From: JAPHSX01 sp041554195
GTDB lineage: Bacteria > Pseudomonadota > Gammaproteobacteria > Thiohalomonadales > Thiohalomonadaceae
Length of the DNA: 64,000 nucleotides
NCBI GenBank assembly: GCA_041554195.1
Contig: JBFFMJ010000001.1
Span: forward strand, 1-64,000
Direction of reading: 5' to 3'
Each line of letters opens with the position of its first letter. Position 1 is the stretch's first letter. Shown here in pieces: positions 43,913 through 52,845 of the stretch. The position numbers and the translations under genes were made by a program. Below the pieces are notes generated by a model. It did not search any database. It was not told where the DNA came from and saw nothing but the letters and a program-made list of their open reading frames with translations.

Positions 43913-46666
43913 ATGCAGACCCGGCACTCCAAGAAGTTCATTATCAGTGGCTTTGCCTTTGTTCTTGTTACCCTGTTTGCTGCAGGGGTTGGTGGTCTCT
44001 CCCAGTTAAACCAGCTCAACCAACAACAGCTAGAGCTCACTGAACACTACCTGCTCAAACACGACCTGATACACCGCATGCTCACCGCCTCCCGGGAACG
44101 TGCAATCACCCTTAACCAGATAACCAACCTTACGGATCCCTTCGAACGTGACGAGCAGATCATGCGCTACCACAGTCTGGGGGCCGAGTTTGCTGCCGCA
44201 CGTGAACGAATCCTCGCCCTGCCAATGGCACCGGATGAACGGGAGTTACTCAATAAACAGGGAGAGGAGGTAACAAGGGGGCTCTCAAGCCAACATGAGG
44301 CGATCGAACTCGCTGTGAACGAGGAGTTGGAAAGGTCGCGGATGCTCCTCACCCACACCGCCATCCCGACCCAGAAACGGGTATTTGCTCTGCTGCAGAG
44401 TCTCTATGAGCTACAGACCACCGTCTACGAAAGGCAACAGCTGGGCACCGCTGCGAGTAATAGTGAGACCTATCTGACACTACTCATTATGCTCGGGATA
44501 CTTTCACTCACTATCGGCGGCATCACGGCGGTGGTGGTAATCCGGCAGATAAGCCAGAGTGAACGGGCCCTCTACCAGGCCAATGAGCGCTTTAACCTGG
44601 CGATGCGCGGGGCCAACGACGGCCTGTGGGACTGGGACATACAGAACAATACCGTCTACTACTCCCCACGCTGGAAACAAATGCTCGGCTTCAAGGAGGG
44701 AGAAATGGAAGGCTCAGTGGCAAACTGGGTGTCACGCATTCACCCTGATGAGCTAGAGCAGGCGGAAAATAATCTCGAAGCTCATCTGCAGGGTAAAACG
44801 GAACTCTACGAAAATATCCAGCGCATGCGTCACAAGGATGGGAGCTATCGCTGGCACCTGGAGCGCGGCATTGCGGTACGTGACGAGAACGGCCACCCCT
44901 ACCGTATGGTCGGTACCAACACCGACATCACCCGTCAGAAGCAGACCGAGGAGGCACTGTTCGAGGCCAAAGAACGGGCTTTGGTCACCCTCCATTCCAT
45001 CGGTGATGCGGTCATCACCACCGATAACAGTGGCCTCATTACCTACCTCAATCCCATCGCCGAACAACTTACCGGTATCAGCAACGATGAAGCAAACAGC
45101 AAGCCGTTGGAAGAGTGCTGCCGTATGCTTGATGAGGACCACGATCGCCTGGCCCCCAACCCGGCCCTAAGGGCCCTGCAACGCGATGGTGTTTATGAAC
45201 TGAAGTGTTCCACTCAGCTCATCGCCCACAACGGTACCAGCCGTTCCATCACCGCCTCAGCCGCCCCCATTCGTGACAGCAACGGTAGTGCCATCGGTGC
45301 GATCATGGTATTGCGTGATGTGAGTGAAAGTCGCGAGATGGCACGGCGTCTCAGCTGGCAGGCGAGTCACGATGCCCTGACCGGTCTTTACAACCGTCAG
45401 GAGATGGAAACACATCTGGAACAGTTACTCGAGGAGGCACAGCGCGATGGGGTCCACCATGTCCTGCTCTATCTCGACCTGGATCAATTCAAACTGGTCA
45501 ATGATACCAGTGGTCACCTTGCCGGTGATGAGCTGCTGCGGCAACTCAGTTATCTGCTAAAAAAATCACTACGGGACACTGACCTGCTGGCGCGCCTCGG
45601 CGGCGATGAATTTGGCGTACTGTTGAGTCACTGTCCCATTGATAAGGCGACAGAGATCGCCGACCACCTGCGAACCCAGATCCATGAATTCCGTTTTGTC
45701 TGGCAGAATAAAAGTTTCGAAATCGGTGTCAGTATCGGCATTGCCCCCATCGACCAGCATACCGAAAGCAGCGCATCGGTAATGAGTGCGGCCGATGTCG
45801 CCTGCTACGCGGCCAAGGACCTGGGGCGCAACCGCTATCACATCTACGTACCGGAAGATGAAGAACTGACACGCCGCCACGGTGAGATGACCTGGGTCAG
45901 CCGCATTCGCTCGGCCATCGAGGAGAACCGACTGGTGCTCTATCGCCAGGCAATCCAGTCGGTACACACGGAACACACTCACGAGGTGCATACCGAGATT
46001 CTGGTAAGAATGGTGGATGAGGAGGGCAAACTGATTGCACCGGGACAATTCATCCCGGCCGCAGAACGCTACAATCTGATGCCGCAGGTTGACCGCAAGG
46101 TCGTAGAGTTAACACTCGGCCACATGGCCAAGGATAAACAGGCGCCACACAGCGTGGCGATCAACCTCTCCGGTGCCACCTTTGCTGATGAGGAATTTCT
46201 CACCTTTATACATCAGCAACTGGAACACTCTGGCATTGAGCCTAAACGTATCTGCTTTGAGATCACGGAAACGGCCGCTATTACCAAACTCTCCAGCGCG
46301 ATCCACTTCATTCAGGAGTTCAAAAAGCTGGGCTGTCGCTTCGCCCTGGATGACTTCGGAAGCGGGCTATCCTCATTCAGCTACCTGAAGAACCTACCGG
46401 TAGACTACCTCAAAATTGATGGTGCCTTTGTGCGCGATATTGTCGATGACCCCTATGACCGGGCGATGGTCGAGGCGATCTGCCGCGTTGGCCGAGTGAT
46501 GGGCTTAAAGACCATCGCCGAGTTTGTTGAAAACGACGCCATACTCGAACAACTGCGTATTATCGGCGTCGACTACGTTCAGGGTTATGGCATTGAGAAA
46601 CCACGCCCGCTATTTCAACCGAGCTATCTCCACGACAGTGTCAAAAGAGAGTCGCAGTCGATATAA
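43913..46666 (+). CDS. Membrane PAS-PAS-GGDEF-EAL cyclic-di-GMP protein
   Basis: Predicted c-di-GMP turnover protein of 917 residues from ATG 43913; a TTG at 43865 would add a hydrophilic leader before TM1. TM1 lies at about 9-29. A roughly 165-residue helical extracytoplasmic sensor follows, then TM2 at about 200-225. PAS1 (ANDGLWDWDIQNNTVYYSPRW) includes a PAC tail; PAS2 begins near residue 350. The GGDEF domain keeps GGDEF (about 563) and an inhibitory-site RDTD five residues before it. The EAL domain has EIL for EAL (about 692) but retains NLSG, DDFGSG (about 813) and KIDGAFV, so phosphodiesterase activity is likely. It sits between the yffB-like gene and dapE with its own promoter. Confidence 0.93.
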   Translation: MQTRHSKKFIISGFAFVLVTLFAAGVGGLSQLNQLNQQQLELTEHYLLKHDLIHRMLTASRERAITLNQITNLTDPFERDEQIMRYHSLGAEFAAARERILALPMAPDERELLNKQGEEVTRGLSSQHEAIELAVNEELERSRMLLTHTAIPTQKRVFALLQSLYELQTTVYERQQLGTAASNSETYLTLLIMLGILSLTIGGITAVVVIRQISQSERALYQANERFNLAMRGANDGLWDWDIQNNTVYYSPRWKQMLGFKEGEMEGSVANWVSRIHPDELEQAENNLEAHLQGKTELYENIQRMRHKDGSYRWHLERGIAVRDENGHPYRMVGTNTDITRQKQTEEALFEAKERALVTLHSIGDAVITTDNSGLITYLNPIAEQLTGISNDEANSKPLEECCRMLDEDHDRLAPNPALRALQRDGVYELKCSTQLIAHNGTSRSITASAAPIRDSNGSAIGAIMVLRDVSESREMARRLSWQASHDALTGLYNRQEMETHLEQLLEEAQRDGVHHVLLYLDLDQFKLVNDTSGHLAGDELLRQLSYLLKKSLRDTDLLARLGGDEFGVLLSHCPIDKATEIADHLRTQIHEFRFVWQNKSFEIGVSIGIAPIDQHTESSASVMSAADVACYAAKDLGRNRYHIYVPEDEELTRRHGEMTWVSRIRSAIEENRLVLYRQAIQSVHTEHTHEVHTEILVRMVDEEGKLIAPGQFIPAAERYNLMPQVDRKVVELTLGHMAKDKQAPHSVAINLSGATFADEEFLTFIHQQLEHSGIEPKRICFEITETAAITKLSSAIHFIQEFKKLGCRFALDDFGSGLSSFSYLKNLPVDYLKIDGAFVRDIVDDPYDRAMVEAICRVGRVMGLKTIAEFVENDAILEQLRIIGVDYVQGYGIEKPRPLFQPSYLHDSVKRESQSI

Positions 46667-46698
46667 TCCTGACTCATTCTTTTACCCAGTGAACTCAG

Positions 46699-47832
46699 AT
46701 GAGCCCCACAATCGAACTGGCCCAGGCCCTGATCAGTCGTCCCTCTATCACCCCCGATGATGCCGGTTGTCAGGCCCTGCTATGTGAGCGCCTGAGTGCC
46801 ATCGGCTTTGCCTGCGAACCGCTGCACTTTGGCGAGGTGGCTAACCTGTGGGCACGCCGCGGCACTAGCGGCCCGCTGTTCTGTTTTGCCGGTCACACCG
46901 ATGTGGTGCCAACCGGCCCCGAGGGGAAGTGGCAACACCCCCCCTTCTCTGCGGTGCTGGGTGAGGGGATGATCCACGGTCGCGGTGCTGCCGACATGAA
47001 GGGCTCCATCGCTGCCTTCGTTACCGCCTGTGAGCGTTTTATCGCCAGCCACCCGCAGCATGCCGGTTCCATCTCCCTGCTGATCACCAGTGATGAGGAA
47101 GGCCCTGCGGTGGATGGGACGGTGAAGGTGATCGAAAGCTTAGAAGCACGTAACGAAAAGATCGACTGGTGTCTGGTCGGGGAGCCGACCAGCACCGCCA
47201 GGCTGGGCGATGTGGTAAAAAGCGGCCGGCGCGGCTCACTCAGTGGCTACCTCACGGTAAAGGGGATTCAGGGCCACGTCGCCTACCCGCACCTGGCAAG
47301 AAATCCGGTGCACCAGACCGCCCCGGCACTGGCCGAGCTGGCTGCCATGGAGTGGGATCAAGGCAACGACCACTTCCCCCCCACCAGTTTTCAGATCGCC
47401 AACCTCAACGCCGGAACCGGTGCCAGCAACATCATCCCCGGCGAGCTGGAGGTGATGTTCAACTTCCGCTTCTCCACCGAGCAGACCGAGGCGGGGTTGC
47501 GACAGAAGGTTGAGGCACTCCTTGATCGGCACGGGCTGGAATACGATCTGCGCTGGGACCTCTCCGGCAACCCCTTCATTACTGAAGGCGGCAAGCTGCT
47601 GGCGGCCACCACCGCGGCGATTGAGTCGGTCTGCGGTTATCGGCCCGAGGTCAACACCGCCGGCGGTACCTCCGATGGGCGCTTTATCGCCCCTACCGGT
47701 GCGCAGGTGCTGGAGCTTGGCCCACTCAACGCCACCATCCATCAAATCAACGAATGTGTCAGCGCCGCCGATCTCGACACCCTATCCACCGTCTACGAGC
47801 AGATCCTCGTCCGCCTTTTAACAGAGAATTAA
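46699..47832 (+). CDS. dapE: Succinyl-diaminopimelate desuccinylase DapE
   Basis: Zinc aminoacylase that releases L,L-diaminopimelate, the step after DapC. The 377-residue M20 protein has FAGHTDVVPTG (His66 and Asp68), GRGAADMKGSIAAF with the bridging Asp, and TSDEEGPAVDGT with the catalytic Glu pair. The C-terminal NTAGGTSDGRFIAPTGAQVLELGP holds the last ligand region. It starts 32 bases after the GGDEF-EAL gene. Confidence 0.97.
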   Translation: MSPTIELAQALISRPSITPDDAGCQALLCERLSAIGFACEPLHFGEVANLWARRGTSGPLFCFAGHTDVVPTGPEGKWQHPPFSAVLGEGMIHGRGAADMKGSIAAFVTACERFIASHPQHAGSISLLITSDEEGPAVDGTVKVIESLEARNEKIDWCLVGEPTSTARLGDVVKSGRRGSLSGYLTVKGIQGHVAYPHLARNPVHQTAPALAELAAMEWDQGNDHFPPTSFQIANLNAGTGASNIIPGELEVMFNFRFSTEQTEAGLRQKVEALLDRHGLEYDLRWDLSGNPFITEGGKLLAATTAAIESVCGYRPEVNTAGGTSDGRFIAPTGAQVLELGPLNATIHQINECVSAADLDTLSTVYEQILVRLLTEN

Positions 47833-48008
47833 AGATTTCAGCTACCGGCACTGGCTCAGTTATCGCTGAGGTCAAGAATATCGGTATACACTGGAACAGG
47901 ACGGAATTGCTTCATTCCCACCGGGCGACAAAATATCTGGGGCAACTCACGCCCATAAGCCGATGAGACATCGCTATAATGCCTACACGTCACCGGGGAA
48001 ATAGTGTT

Positions 48009-48629
48009 ATGCCAGCGCGCTCTACTCACCTGTTTGTTCTTATTCTCAGCCTGCTTCTAGCCGCCTGTAGCGGCAGCGATGGCCCGCGCCTGAGTCCTCT
48101 GAGTGATGATGCGGTGATCCTCGCCTTTGGCGACAGCCTCACCTTTGGCACCGGCACAAAAAAAGAGAGTAGCTACCCAAGCCTGCTGCAGCAGCTGAGC
48201 AGGCGACAGGTGATTAATGCCGGAATTCCCGGCGATATCACCGCCGGAGGACTGGAGCGCCTTGCTGAAACTATTGAAGAGTTCCAGCCGCAGCTGCTGA
48301 TCCTCTGCCTGGGTGGCAACGACATGCTGCGCCAGAAGGCGGTAACGGAGATAGAAAATAATCTGGAGAAGATAGTGACAAGAAGCCGGGAACTGGGAGT
48401 ACCGGTGGTGCTGTTGGGGGTGCCACGCCCGGCCATCTTCGGGCTGGAGAGTGCCGACTTCTACTACACCCTGGCCGAACGGATGAAACTACCGCTGGAG
48501 GCCGAAATCATCCCCGAGGTACTCTCAGATCGCAAGCTTAAATCCGACCAGATTCACCCCAATACCGAGGGTTACCGTTTGATAGCCGAGGCCGTATTCA
48601 ACAAACTCCGTGAGACTGGAGCGCTATAA
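48009..48629 (+). CDS. GDSL/SGNH-family esterase lipoprotein (TesA-like)
   Basis: Secreted hydrolase of about 206 residues. From ATG 48009 the signal peptide ends in the lipobox LLAAC (Cys20), so it should be lipid-anchored, unlike soluble TesA. SGNH residues are Ser43 (FGDSLTFG), Gly72-containing block II (NAGIPGDIT), Asn104 (LGGNDML), and Asp180/His183 (DQIHPNTEGY). An arylesterase, thioesterase or lysophospholipase activity is expected from the family; the substrate cannot be named. It is the last plus-strand gene before the convergent tsaB, with about 176 bases of unannotated DNA between dapE and it. Confidence 0.9.
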   Translation: MPARSTHLFVLILSLLLAACSGSDGPRLSPLSDDAVILAFGDSLTFGTGTKKESSYPSLLQQLSRRQVINAGIPGDITAGGLERLAETIEEFQPQLLILCLGGNDMLRQKAVTEIENNLEKIVTRSRELGVPVVLLGVPRPAIFGLESADFYYTLAERMKLPLEAEIIPEVLSDRKLKSDQIHPNTEGYRLIAEAVFNKLRETGAL

Positions 48630-48635
48630 CAAACC

Positions 48636-49322
48636 TTACTTCTGTCCCGCCTTTTTAGCCACATTGTCACGCAGGTAGCGCGGCAGCGCCTGCTCCGCCG
48701 CCACCGACTCGCCACGGTTAAAACCATCCACCGCAAGTAAGGCCACATCATGGGCGTGAGGAAAGTAGTCACCCTTAGCCTCGCTTACCGCCCCACCCTG
48801 TCGTTGCATGAGCTCCTCGGCATAGGCCTGCCAACCACTACCAATGCCGAACCAGTTGTTCCCCTTCAGCAGGGGAACCTGTAACGGAGCAATGACCCGC
48901 TCCTCAGTAACGGCGCGCATAATGCCATCACCATTATCCTCAAAACCTCCCCAGTAGACTTCACCCATGCGGGCATCGATGGCGGCTGCCACACGCCCCC
49001 AGCCAAACTCACGTCGTGCCCCCTGTGCCAGGGTGGCCAGGGTAGAGACCGGCACCACCGGCAGATCGGCGGCGAAGGCGATCCCCTGCACCACCCCGGT
49101 GGCGATACGCACCCCGGTAAAGGCACCGGGGCCGCAACCAAAAGCCACCGCATCGAGCTGCGCAGGAGAGAGCCCGGCCTCGGCCAGCAGCTGATCTGCC
49201 ATCGGCAAAATCAGCCGGGTATGTTCGCGTGGGGCAATTTGATAGCGTTCACTGATCTCGCCGTCCAGATAGAGGGCGGCGGAACAGGCCTCAGTGGCAG
49301 TTTCCAGGGCAAGTAATTTCAT
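48636..49322 (-). CDS. tsaB: tRNA threonylcarbamoyladenosine synthesis protein TsaB
   Basis: Partner of TsaD and TsaE in making t6A37 of ANN-decoding tRNAs. The 228-residue ASKHA protein starts KLLALETATEACSAALYLDG. REHTRLILPMADQLLAEAGL and FGCGPGAFTGVRIATGVVQGIAFA are diagnostic. The C-terminal half is shorter and more variable, as usual for TsaB. It is convergent with the lipoprotein esterase (6-base gap). Confidence 0.95.
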   Translation of the reverse strand: MKLLALETATEACSAALYLDGEISERYQIAPREHTRLILPMADQLLAEAGLSPAQLDAVAFGCGPGAFTGVRIATGVVQGIAFAADLPVVPVSTLATLAQGARREFGWGRVAAAIDARMGEVYWGGFEDNGDGIMRAVTEERVIAPLQVPLLKGNNWFGIGSGWQAYAEELMQRQGGAVSEAKGDYFPHAHDVALLAVDGFNRGESVAAEQALPRYLRDNVAKKAGQK

Positions 49323-49341
49323 GGGCGGAAGCAGAACATAA

Positions 49342-49375
49342 AAAAGCCCGGGATGCCAGCGCAGCCCGGGCTTTT
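49342..49375 (-). terminator. Intrinsic terminator after the outer-membrane barrel gene
   Basis: An 11-bp perfect stem AAAAGCCCGGG (49342-49352) with its complement (49365-49375) around a 12-base loop. A-rich and T-rich flanks end the minus-strand transcript of the barrel gene at 49390. The next gene, tsaB, starts 20 bases beyond and presumably has its own promoter or read-through. Confidence 0.85.
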
Positions 49376-49389
49376 CGACGTACTACGGG

Positions 49390-50082
49390 TTAGAAACCGT
49401 AGGAGATACCCAGTGCAATCACAGGGTAGACTTCAAACTCATCCAGTTCCTTCTGCATATTCGCCTCTTCCTCGGCAACATGATTTACACCACCATCGTT
49501 ATACAAAGTATTAACCAAAGTAGTGTTAGTTCCTGATGCCGCTAGTGATGCATCAGGAGTTCCCATCTGTACAACACCCGCCTCAAAGGAAAAACCAAAT
49601 CCAGAAGCTGGAACATTACCCCAACCTAACCCCAAATAGGGTCCACTACCCAGCTTTACTGTCCCATCCAGCACAAGCTCATCTGCTGAAGCCACCGTAT
49701 GAGTGTATGAACCAATACCAACAACTGTACCTACAGAAGGGGTTGCGTGGGCAGATAGCTCATTGTCGCTATTGACGTAACCCAGGGTCAGGTGAAAAGT
49801 CCCCTCAAAGGGGTGCCAGTCAAGATAAAGAGAGTTGTTGGAAAAATCTAGATCGGTCTTGTAATCAATTCCATCAATATTCTTGTTTTCCGACTTGCTG
49901 ATGCTGTTCATGCCAAGGCGCACATTCAATGAGTCAGTTAATGATTTACCAATCTGAATGCCATGCCCAAGGGTACCCGTATTGACTGCGAGCCCAAGAC
50001 CAAGTCCATCATCGTCCGCATGGGCACTCCCCAGGCCAAGCAGCATGATTCCGGAAACCACCGAAGTTATTATCTTTTTCAT
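49390..50082 (-). CDS. Outer-membrane beta-barrel protein, unknown function
   Basis: 230-residue exported protein. The signal peptide (MKKIITSVVSGIMLLGLGSAHA) is followed by alternating hydrophobic strands such as GLGLGLAVNTGTL and NSLYLDWHPFEGTFHLTLGYVN. GPYLGLGWG is a small-barrel hairpin motif. It ends VYPVIALGISYGF, a terminal aromatic strand as recognised by BamA. A variable, less hydrophobic stretch (about residues 170-215) would be an extracellular loop. Base composition is lower in GC than the flanking genes. AAAGGGTG precedes the ATG, and it has its own terminator, so it is probably monocistronic. An 8-stranded adhesin or stress porin is possible; no family can be assigned. Confidence 0.78.
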   Translation of the reverse strand: MKKIITSVVSGIMLLGLGSAHADDDGLGLGLAVNTGTLGHGIQIGKSLTDSLNVRLGMNSISKSENKNIDGIDYKTDLDFSNNSLYLDWHPFEGTFHLTLGYVNSDNELSAHATPSVGTVVGIGSYTHTVASADELVLDGTVKLGSGPYLGLGWGNVPASGFGFSFEAGVVQMGTPDASLAASGTNTTLVNTLYNDGGVNHVAEEEANMQKELDEFEVYPVIALGISYGF

Positions 50083-50152
50083 TCTTACACCCTTTTTAAA
50101 GTACTTTTATTCAGCTAACGGGGGCCATTCTCGCAGAAGTCTTAGCTTAAAC

Positions 50153-52066
50153 TCAATATTGCAAACCGAAAAACCTCTGCACTACCTCAAGCTTGAGCGT
50201 TTTACTCATCGGCGGCAGACTATCCAAGAATATGCGACCATAACTTTTCGTTCCAAGCCTTGGGTCACATAACATTAAAACGCCGCGGTCGCTGACATCG
50301 CGAATCAGTCGCCCAACCCCCTGCTTAAGGGTGATCACCGCCTGTGGCAACTGATACTCCATAAAGGGATTACCCCCCGCCTGGCGCATCGCATCGATAC
50401 GCGCCTGTAGCACCGGATCGCCGGGGGAGGCGAAGGGGAGCTTGTCGATGATCACACAGGAGAGCGCCTCACCGCGCACATCGACCCCCTCCCAGAAGCT
50501 GCCGGTACCGAGCAACACCGCATTACCCTTTTCCCGGAACTCCTCCAGCAGACGGCTGCGCGGGGCATCGCCCTGAATCAGCAGCGGATAGTCGATGCGT
50601 CCCGCTAACAATTCCGCCGCCTCACGCAGGGCGCGGTGGCTGGTGAAAAGCATAAAAGCACGCCCCTGGCTTGCCTGTAGCACCGGCAACGCTGCCTCCA
50701 CCACGGCCGCAGTGTAACCGGGACTATTGGGTTCTGGCATTGGCGATGGCACGTAGAGCAGCGCCTGTTTGGGATAATCAAAGGGGCTGTCCCAGCGATG
50801 GGTCACCGCCCCCTCCAGACCCAGCTGATCACTGAAGTGCTGGAAGCTCTCCCCCACCGCCAGGGTGGCCGAAGTAAAGACCCAGGCAGCGGGGTGGGCG
50901 GAGAGTTGCTGCTGGAACAGCTTTGCCACATCCATCGGGGTGAAGTTGATGGTGAAAGAGCGAGTGTGGGTCTCGAACCAGTGAATCATCCCTTCGGGGG
51001 TTGGGCCGGTCAGGGTGGTGAAACGCTCCAGCAACACCTCGCTACGCTGATGACACGACTCCAGCCCCTTACCGCGGGCAGCGAGCCCTTTCAGTCCCGA
51101 CGACAGCTCCTCCAGTAACTCGGCAACCGCGGTGATCGCCTGTTCCAGTTCACGCCCATCGGCGACCTCATTCCAGGCACCACGGCGCTGCATTTCACCA
51201 AAGGCGAGGCGCATGTCACGTATCGCCTTCTCCAGCTTGTCGGCGCGCACGCGCAGCTCGCGGCTCTCACCGGCCTCACGAATTTCTTCGGCGACGCTGT
51301 CACGCACCAGCTCCAGTAACTGATTGGCGCTAATGGTGGTACCAAAGAAGTTTGAGGCGGTGTCGGGCAACTGGTGTGCCTCATCAAGAATGAATGCGTT
51401 GGCCCCCGGCAGCAGCTCACCGAAGCCCTCGTCCTTAAGCGCCATGTCGGCAAACAGCAGGTGGTGGTTGACTACCAGCACGTCGGCCTCCTGTGCCCGC
51501 CGCCGCGCCTTGGCAAGAAAGCACTCGTCAAGGTAGTCACAGTCACCACCCAGGCAATTTTCCGCCGAAGAGGTCACCTGTGGCCACAGTGGGGAATCCT
51601 CGCTGAGGCTGGAGAGTTCGGCGATATCACCCGAGGCGGTGCGCCCCGTCCAGACCCCGATCTCCTGCAGCTCCGCCGTCTGGCTGCGGGTAAGAAAACG
51701 CCCCTCCTCACGCGCCACCTGCAGACGGTGATGGCAGAGGTAATTGGCCCGTCCCTTGAGCAGGGCGACATCGACCGGCACACCAAGGGCATCACGCACC
51801 AGGGGGATATCTTTATGGAAGAGTTGGTCCTGAAGATTTTTGGTGCCAGTTGAGATGATCACCTTTTGCCCGGAGATCATCGCCGGGATCAGATAGGCAA
51901 AGGTCTTGCCGGTGCCGGTGCCGGCCTCGGCGATCAGTAGTGAATTATCGTTAAGCGCCTGCGCCACCGCCTCGGCCATCTCCTGCTGCTGCGGACGGGC
52001 AGCAAAGCCGGGCAATTGTTTGGCGAGTTGGCCATTAGGGCCAAGGATATCTGCGGGGGATTGCAT
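50153..52066 (-). CDS. DinG/YoaA-family iron-sulphur DNA helicase
   Basis: XPD-like superfamily 2 helicase of 637 residues from ATG 52066 (an adjacent GTG at 52069 would add one residue). Walker A is AGTGTGKTFAYLIP (48-61). The four iron-sulphur cysteines are Cys111 (NYLCHH), Cys171, Cys176 and Cys182 (CLGGDCDYLDECF). The DEAH box is at 228-231, and the C-terminal motif VI is QGVGRLIRD. Length and spacing fit YoaA, the E. coli partner of HolC that helps clear damaged forks, better than the longer DinG. A short ORF (52076-52225) is immediately upstream with a good ribosome site, and transcription may run through both. Confidence 0.92.
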   Translation of the reverse strand: MQSPADILGPNGQLAKQLPGFAARPQQQEMAEAVAQALNDNSLLIAEAGTGTGKTFAYLIPAMISGQKVIISTGTKNLQDQLFHKDIPLVRDALGVPVDVALLKGRANYLCHHRLQVAREEGRFLTRSQTAELQEIGVWTGRTASGDIAELSSLSEDSPLWPQVTSSAENCLGGDCDYLDECFLAKARRRAQEADVLVVNHHLLFADMALKDEGFGELLPGANAFILDEAHQLPDTASNFFGTTISANQLLELVRDSVAEEIREAGESRELRVRADKLEKAIRDMRLAFGEMQRRGAWNEVADGRELEQAITAVAELLEELSSGLKGLAARGKGLESCHQRSEVLLERFTTLTGPTPEGMIHWFETHTRSFTINFTPMDVAKLFQQQLSAHPAAWVFTSATLAVGESFQHFSDQLGLEGAVTHRWDSPFDYPKQALLYVPSPMPEPNSPGYTAAVVEAALPVLQASQGRAFMLFTSHRALREAAELLAGRIDYPLLIQGDAPRSRLLEEFREKGNAVLLGTGSFWEGVDVRGEALSCVIIDKLPFASPGDPVLQARIDAMRQAGGNPFMEYQLPQAVITLKQGVGRLIRDVSDRGVLMLCDPRLGTKSYGRIFLDSLPPMSKTLKLEVVQRFFGLQY

Positions 52067-52075
52067 CACAATGGA

Positions 52076-52225
52076 TCAGGAACCGGGGGTACTTTCCCAA
52101 ATCTCCTCATCATCGAAGTTGGCGATTTCAGCGGTCAGCGGGAGCGGCTGGCCGGTCATCTGCCGAAAATCAGCGGGCCGCTTGCGCATTGGTGCCATCA
52201 ACTTATCGACTGCGTAAACAGACAC
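52076..52225 (-). CDS. Short ORF or truncated gene just upstream of the helicase
   Basis: GTG at 52225 is preceded at proper spacing by GGAGG, the best ribosome site in this interval. It opens a 49-residue frame starting VSVYAVDKLMAPMRKRPADF and ending in STPGS, which stops 9 bases before the helicase start. The first 40 residues read like the N-terminus of a longer hypothetical family (AVDKLMxxxRxxAxxxRxxTGxPLPxTAEIANFD) that I recall from related genomes. If so this is a truncated copy whose tail is DEEIWESTPGS. Function is unknown. Its alternative is a small coupling leader for the helicase gene. Confidence 0.5.
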   Translation of the reverse strand: MSVYAVDKLMAPMRKRPADFRQMTGQPLPLTAEIANFDDEEIWESTPGS

Positions 52226-52456
52226 CCTGAGCCTCCAGAAACGGTTACGGCAAACACACCTCATCGCCATTGCGGCAATAATACCTGTTCCGGGGAAAGT
52301 TGTGGAAAATTAATGCCCTAGGGCGATGCGCGGGAAGATATTGGATAAAGGATTCGGACTCAAGGCAATATTGGAATGGCATTCACACACAGTTAGCGTG
52401 TCGATATACCCATTGGATAGTATCCCAAGAGCCGCGCCCCTCATTTGGAACGCCGT

Positions 52457-52643
52457 TTACTTCAACCAATAAGAGATACCAAGCGAGAGTATCGAGATAT
52501 CTTCGCCATCGATATCATAAACGTCGTAGTCAGCATGCAAGTAGGTATCTGGCTGTGGCATTTAGCCCGGCGGCCGCCAGCTGTTGATTCAGCTCGCTGG
52601 CACTGCTATCGCCCTTGGCCATTCCCAAGCCGCCAGCCACGAA
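52457..52643 (-). pseudogene. Remnant of an outer-membrane beta-barrel gene (C-terminal part)
   Basis: Two frames together read like the end of a barrel protein. One runs from about 52643 to 52570 (FVAGGLGMAKGDSSASEL, then NQQLAAAGLNATA) and is preceded by a stop. The second frame (52561-52457) gives PQPDTYLHADYDVYDIDGED and ends ISILSLGISYWLK before TAA, a typical terminal strand. The two are joined by a frameshift near 52560. No upstream start or signal peptide is present. The ending resembles LGISYGF of the intact barrel gene at 49390, though I cannot claim they are close paralogues. Confidence 0.55.
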
Positions 52644-52647
52644 TCAG

Positions 52648-52845
52648 TCACCAGCAACCGCCTGGGTGTAAGGCAACAAAAGGCTGGCCAGTATTATCAG
52701 CGTTGAGCACCAGCTTCAGGCCCGGCTCGGGCTCAGCCAGGAACTGGTTGTTCACACCGCGACGCTCAGGCAACACATTGGGCTGACCGGGTCCGTCGAG
52801 GTACTCCGCCACCCCGTCATTATCGCTATCGAGGCTTTGCTCGCG
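52648..52845 (-). pseudogene. Fragment of a calcium-binding (thrombospondin type 3-like) repeat protein
   Basis: In the frame overlapping the hrpB 3' end, the translation reads LDSDNDGVAEYLDGPGQPNV, then LPERRGVNNQFLAEPEPGLK and LVLNADNTGQPFVAL, before stopping at 52648. DSDNDGVAEYLD is a canonical DxDxDGxxDxxD calcium-loop motif found in long surface proteins. Only about 55 residues remain, without signal or start. Together with the barrel remnant next to it this marks a collapsed accessory locus between hrpB and the helicase. Confidence 0.5.
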
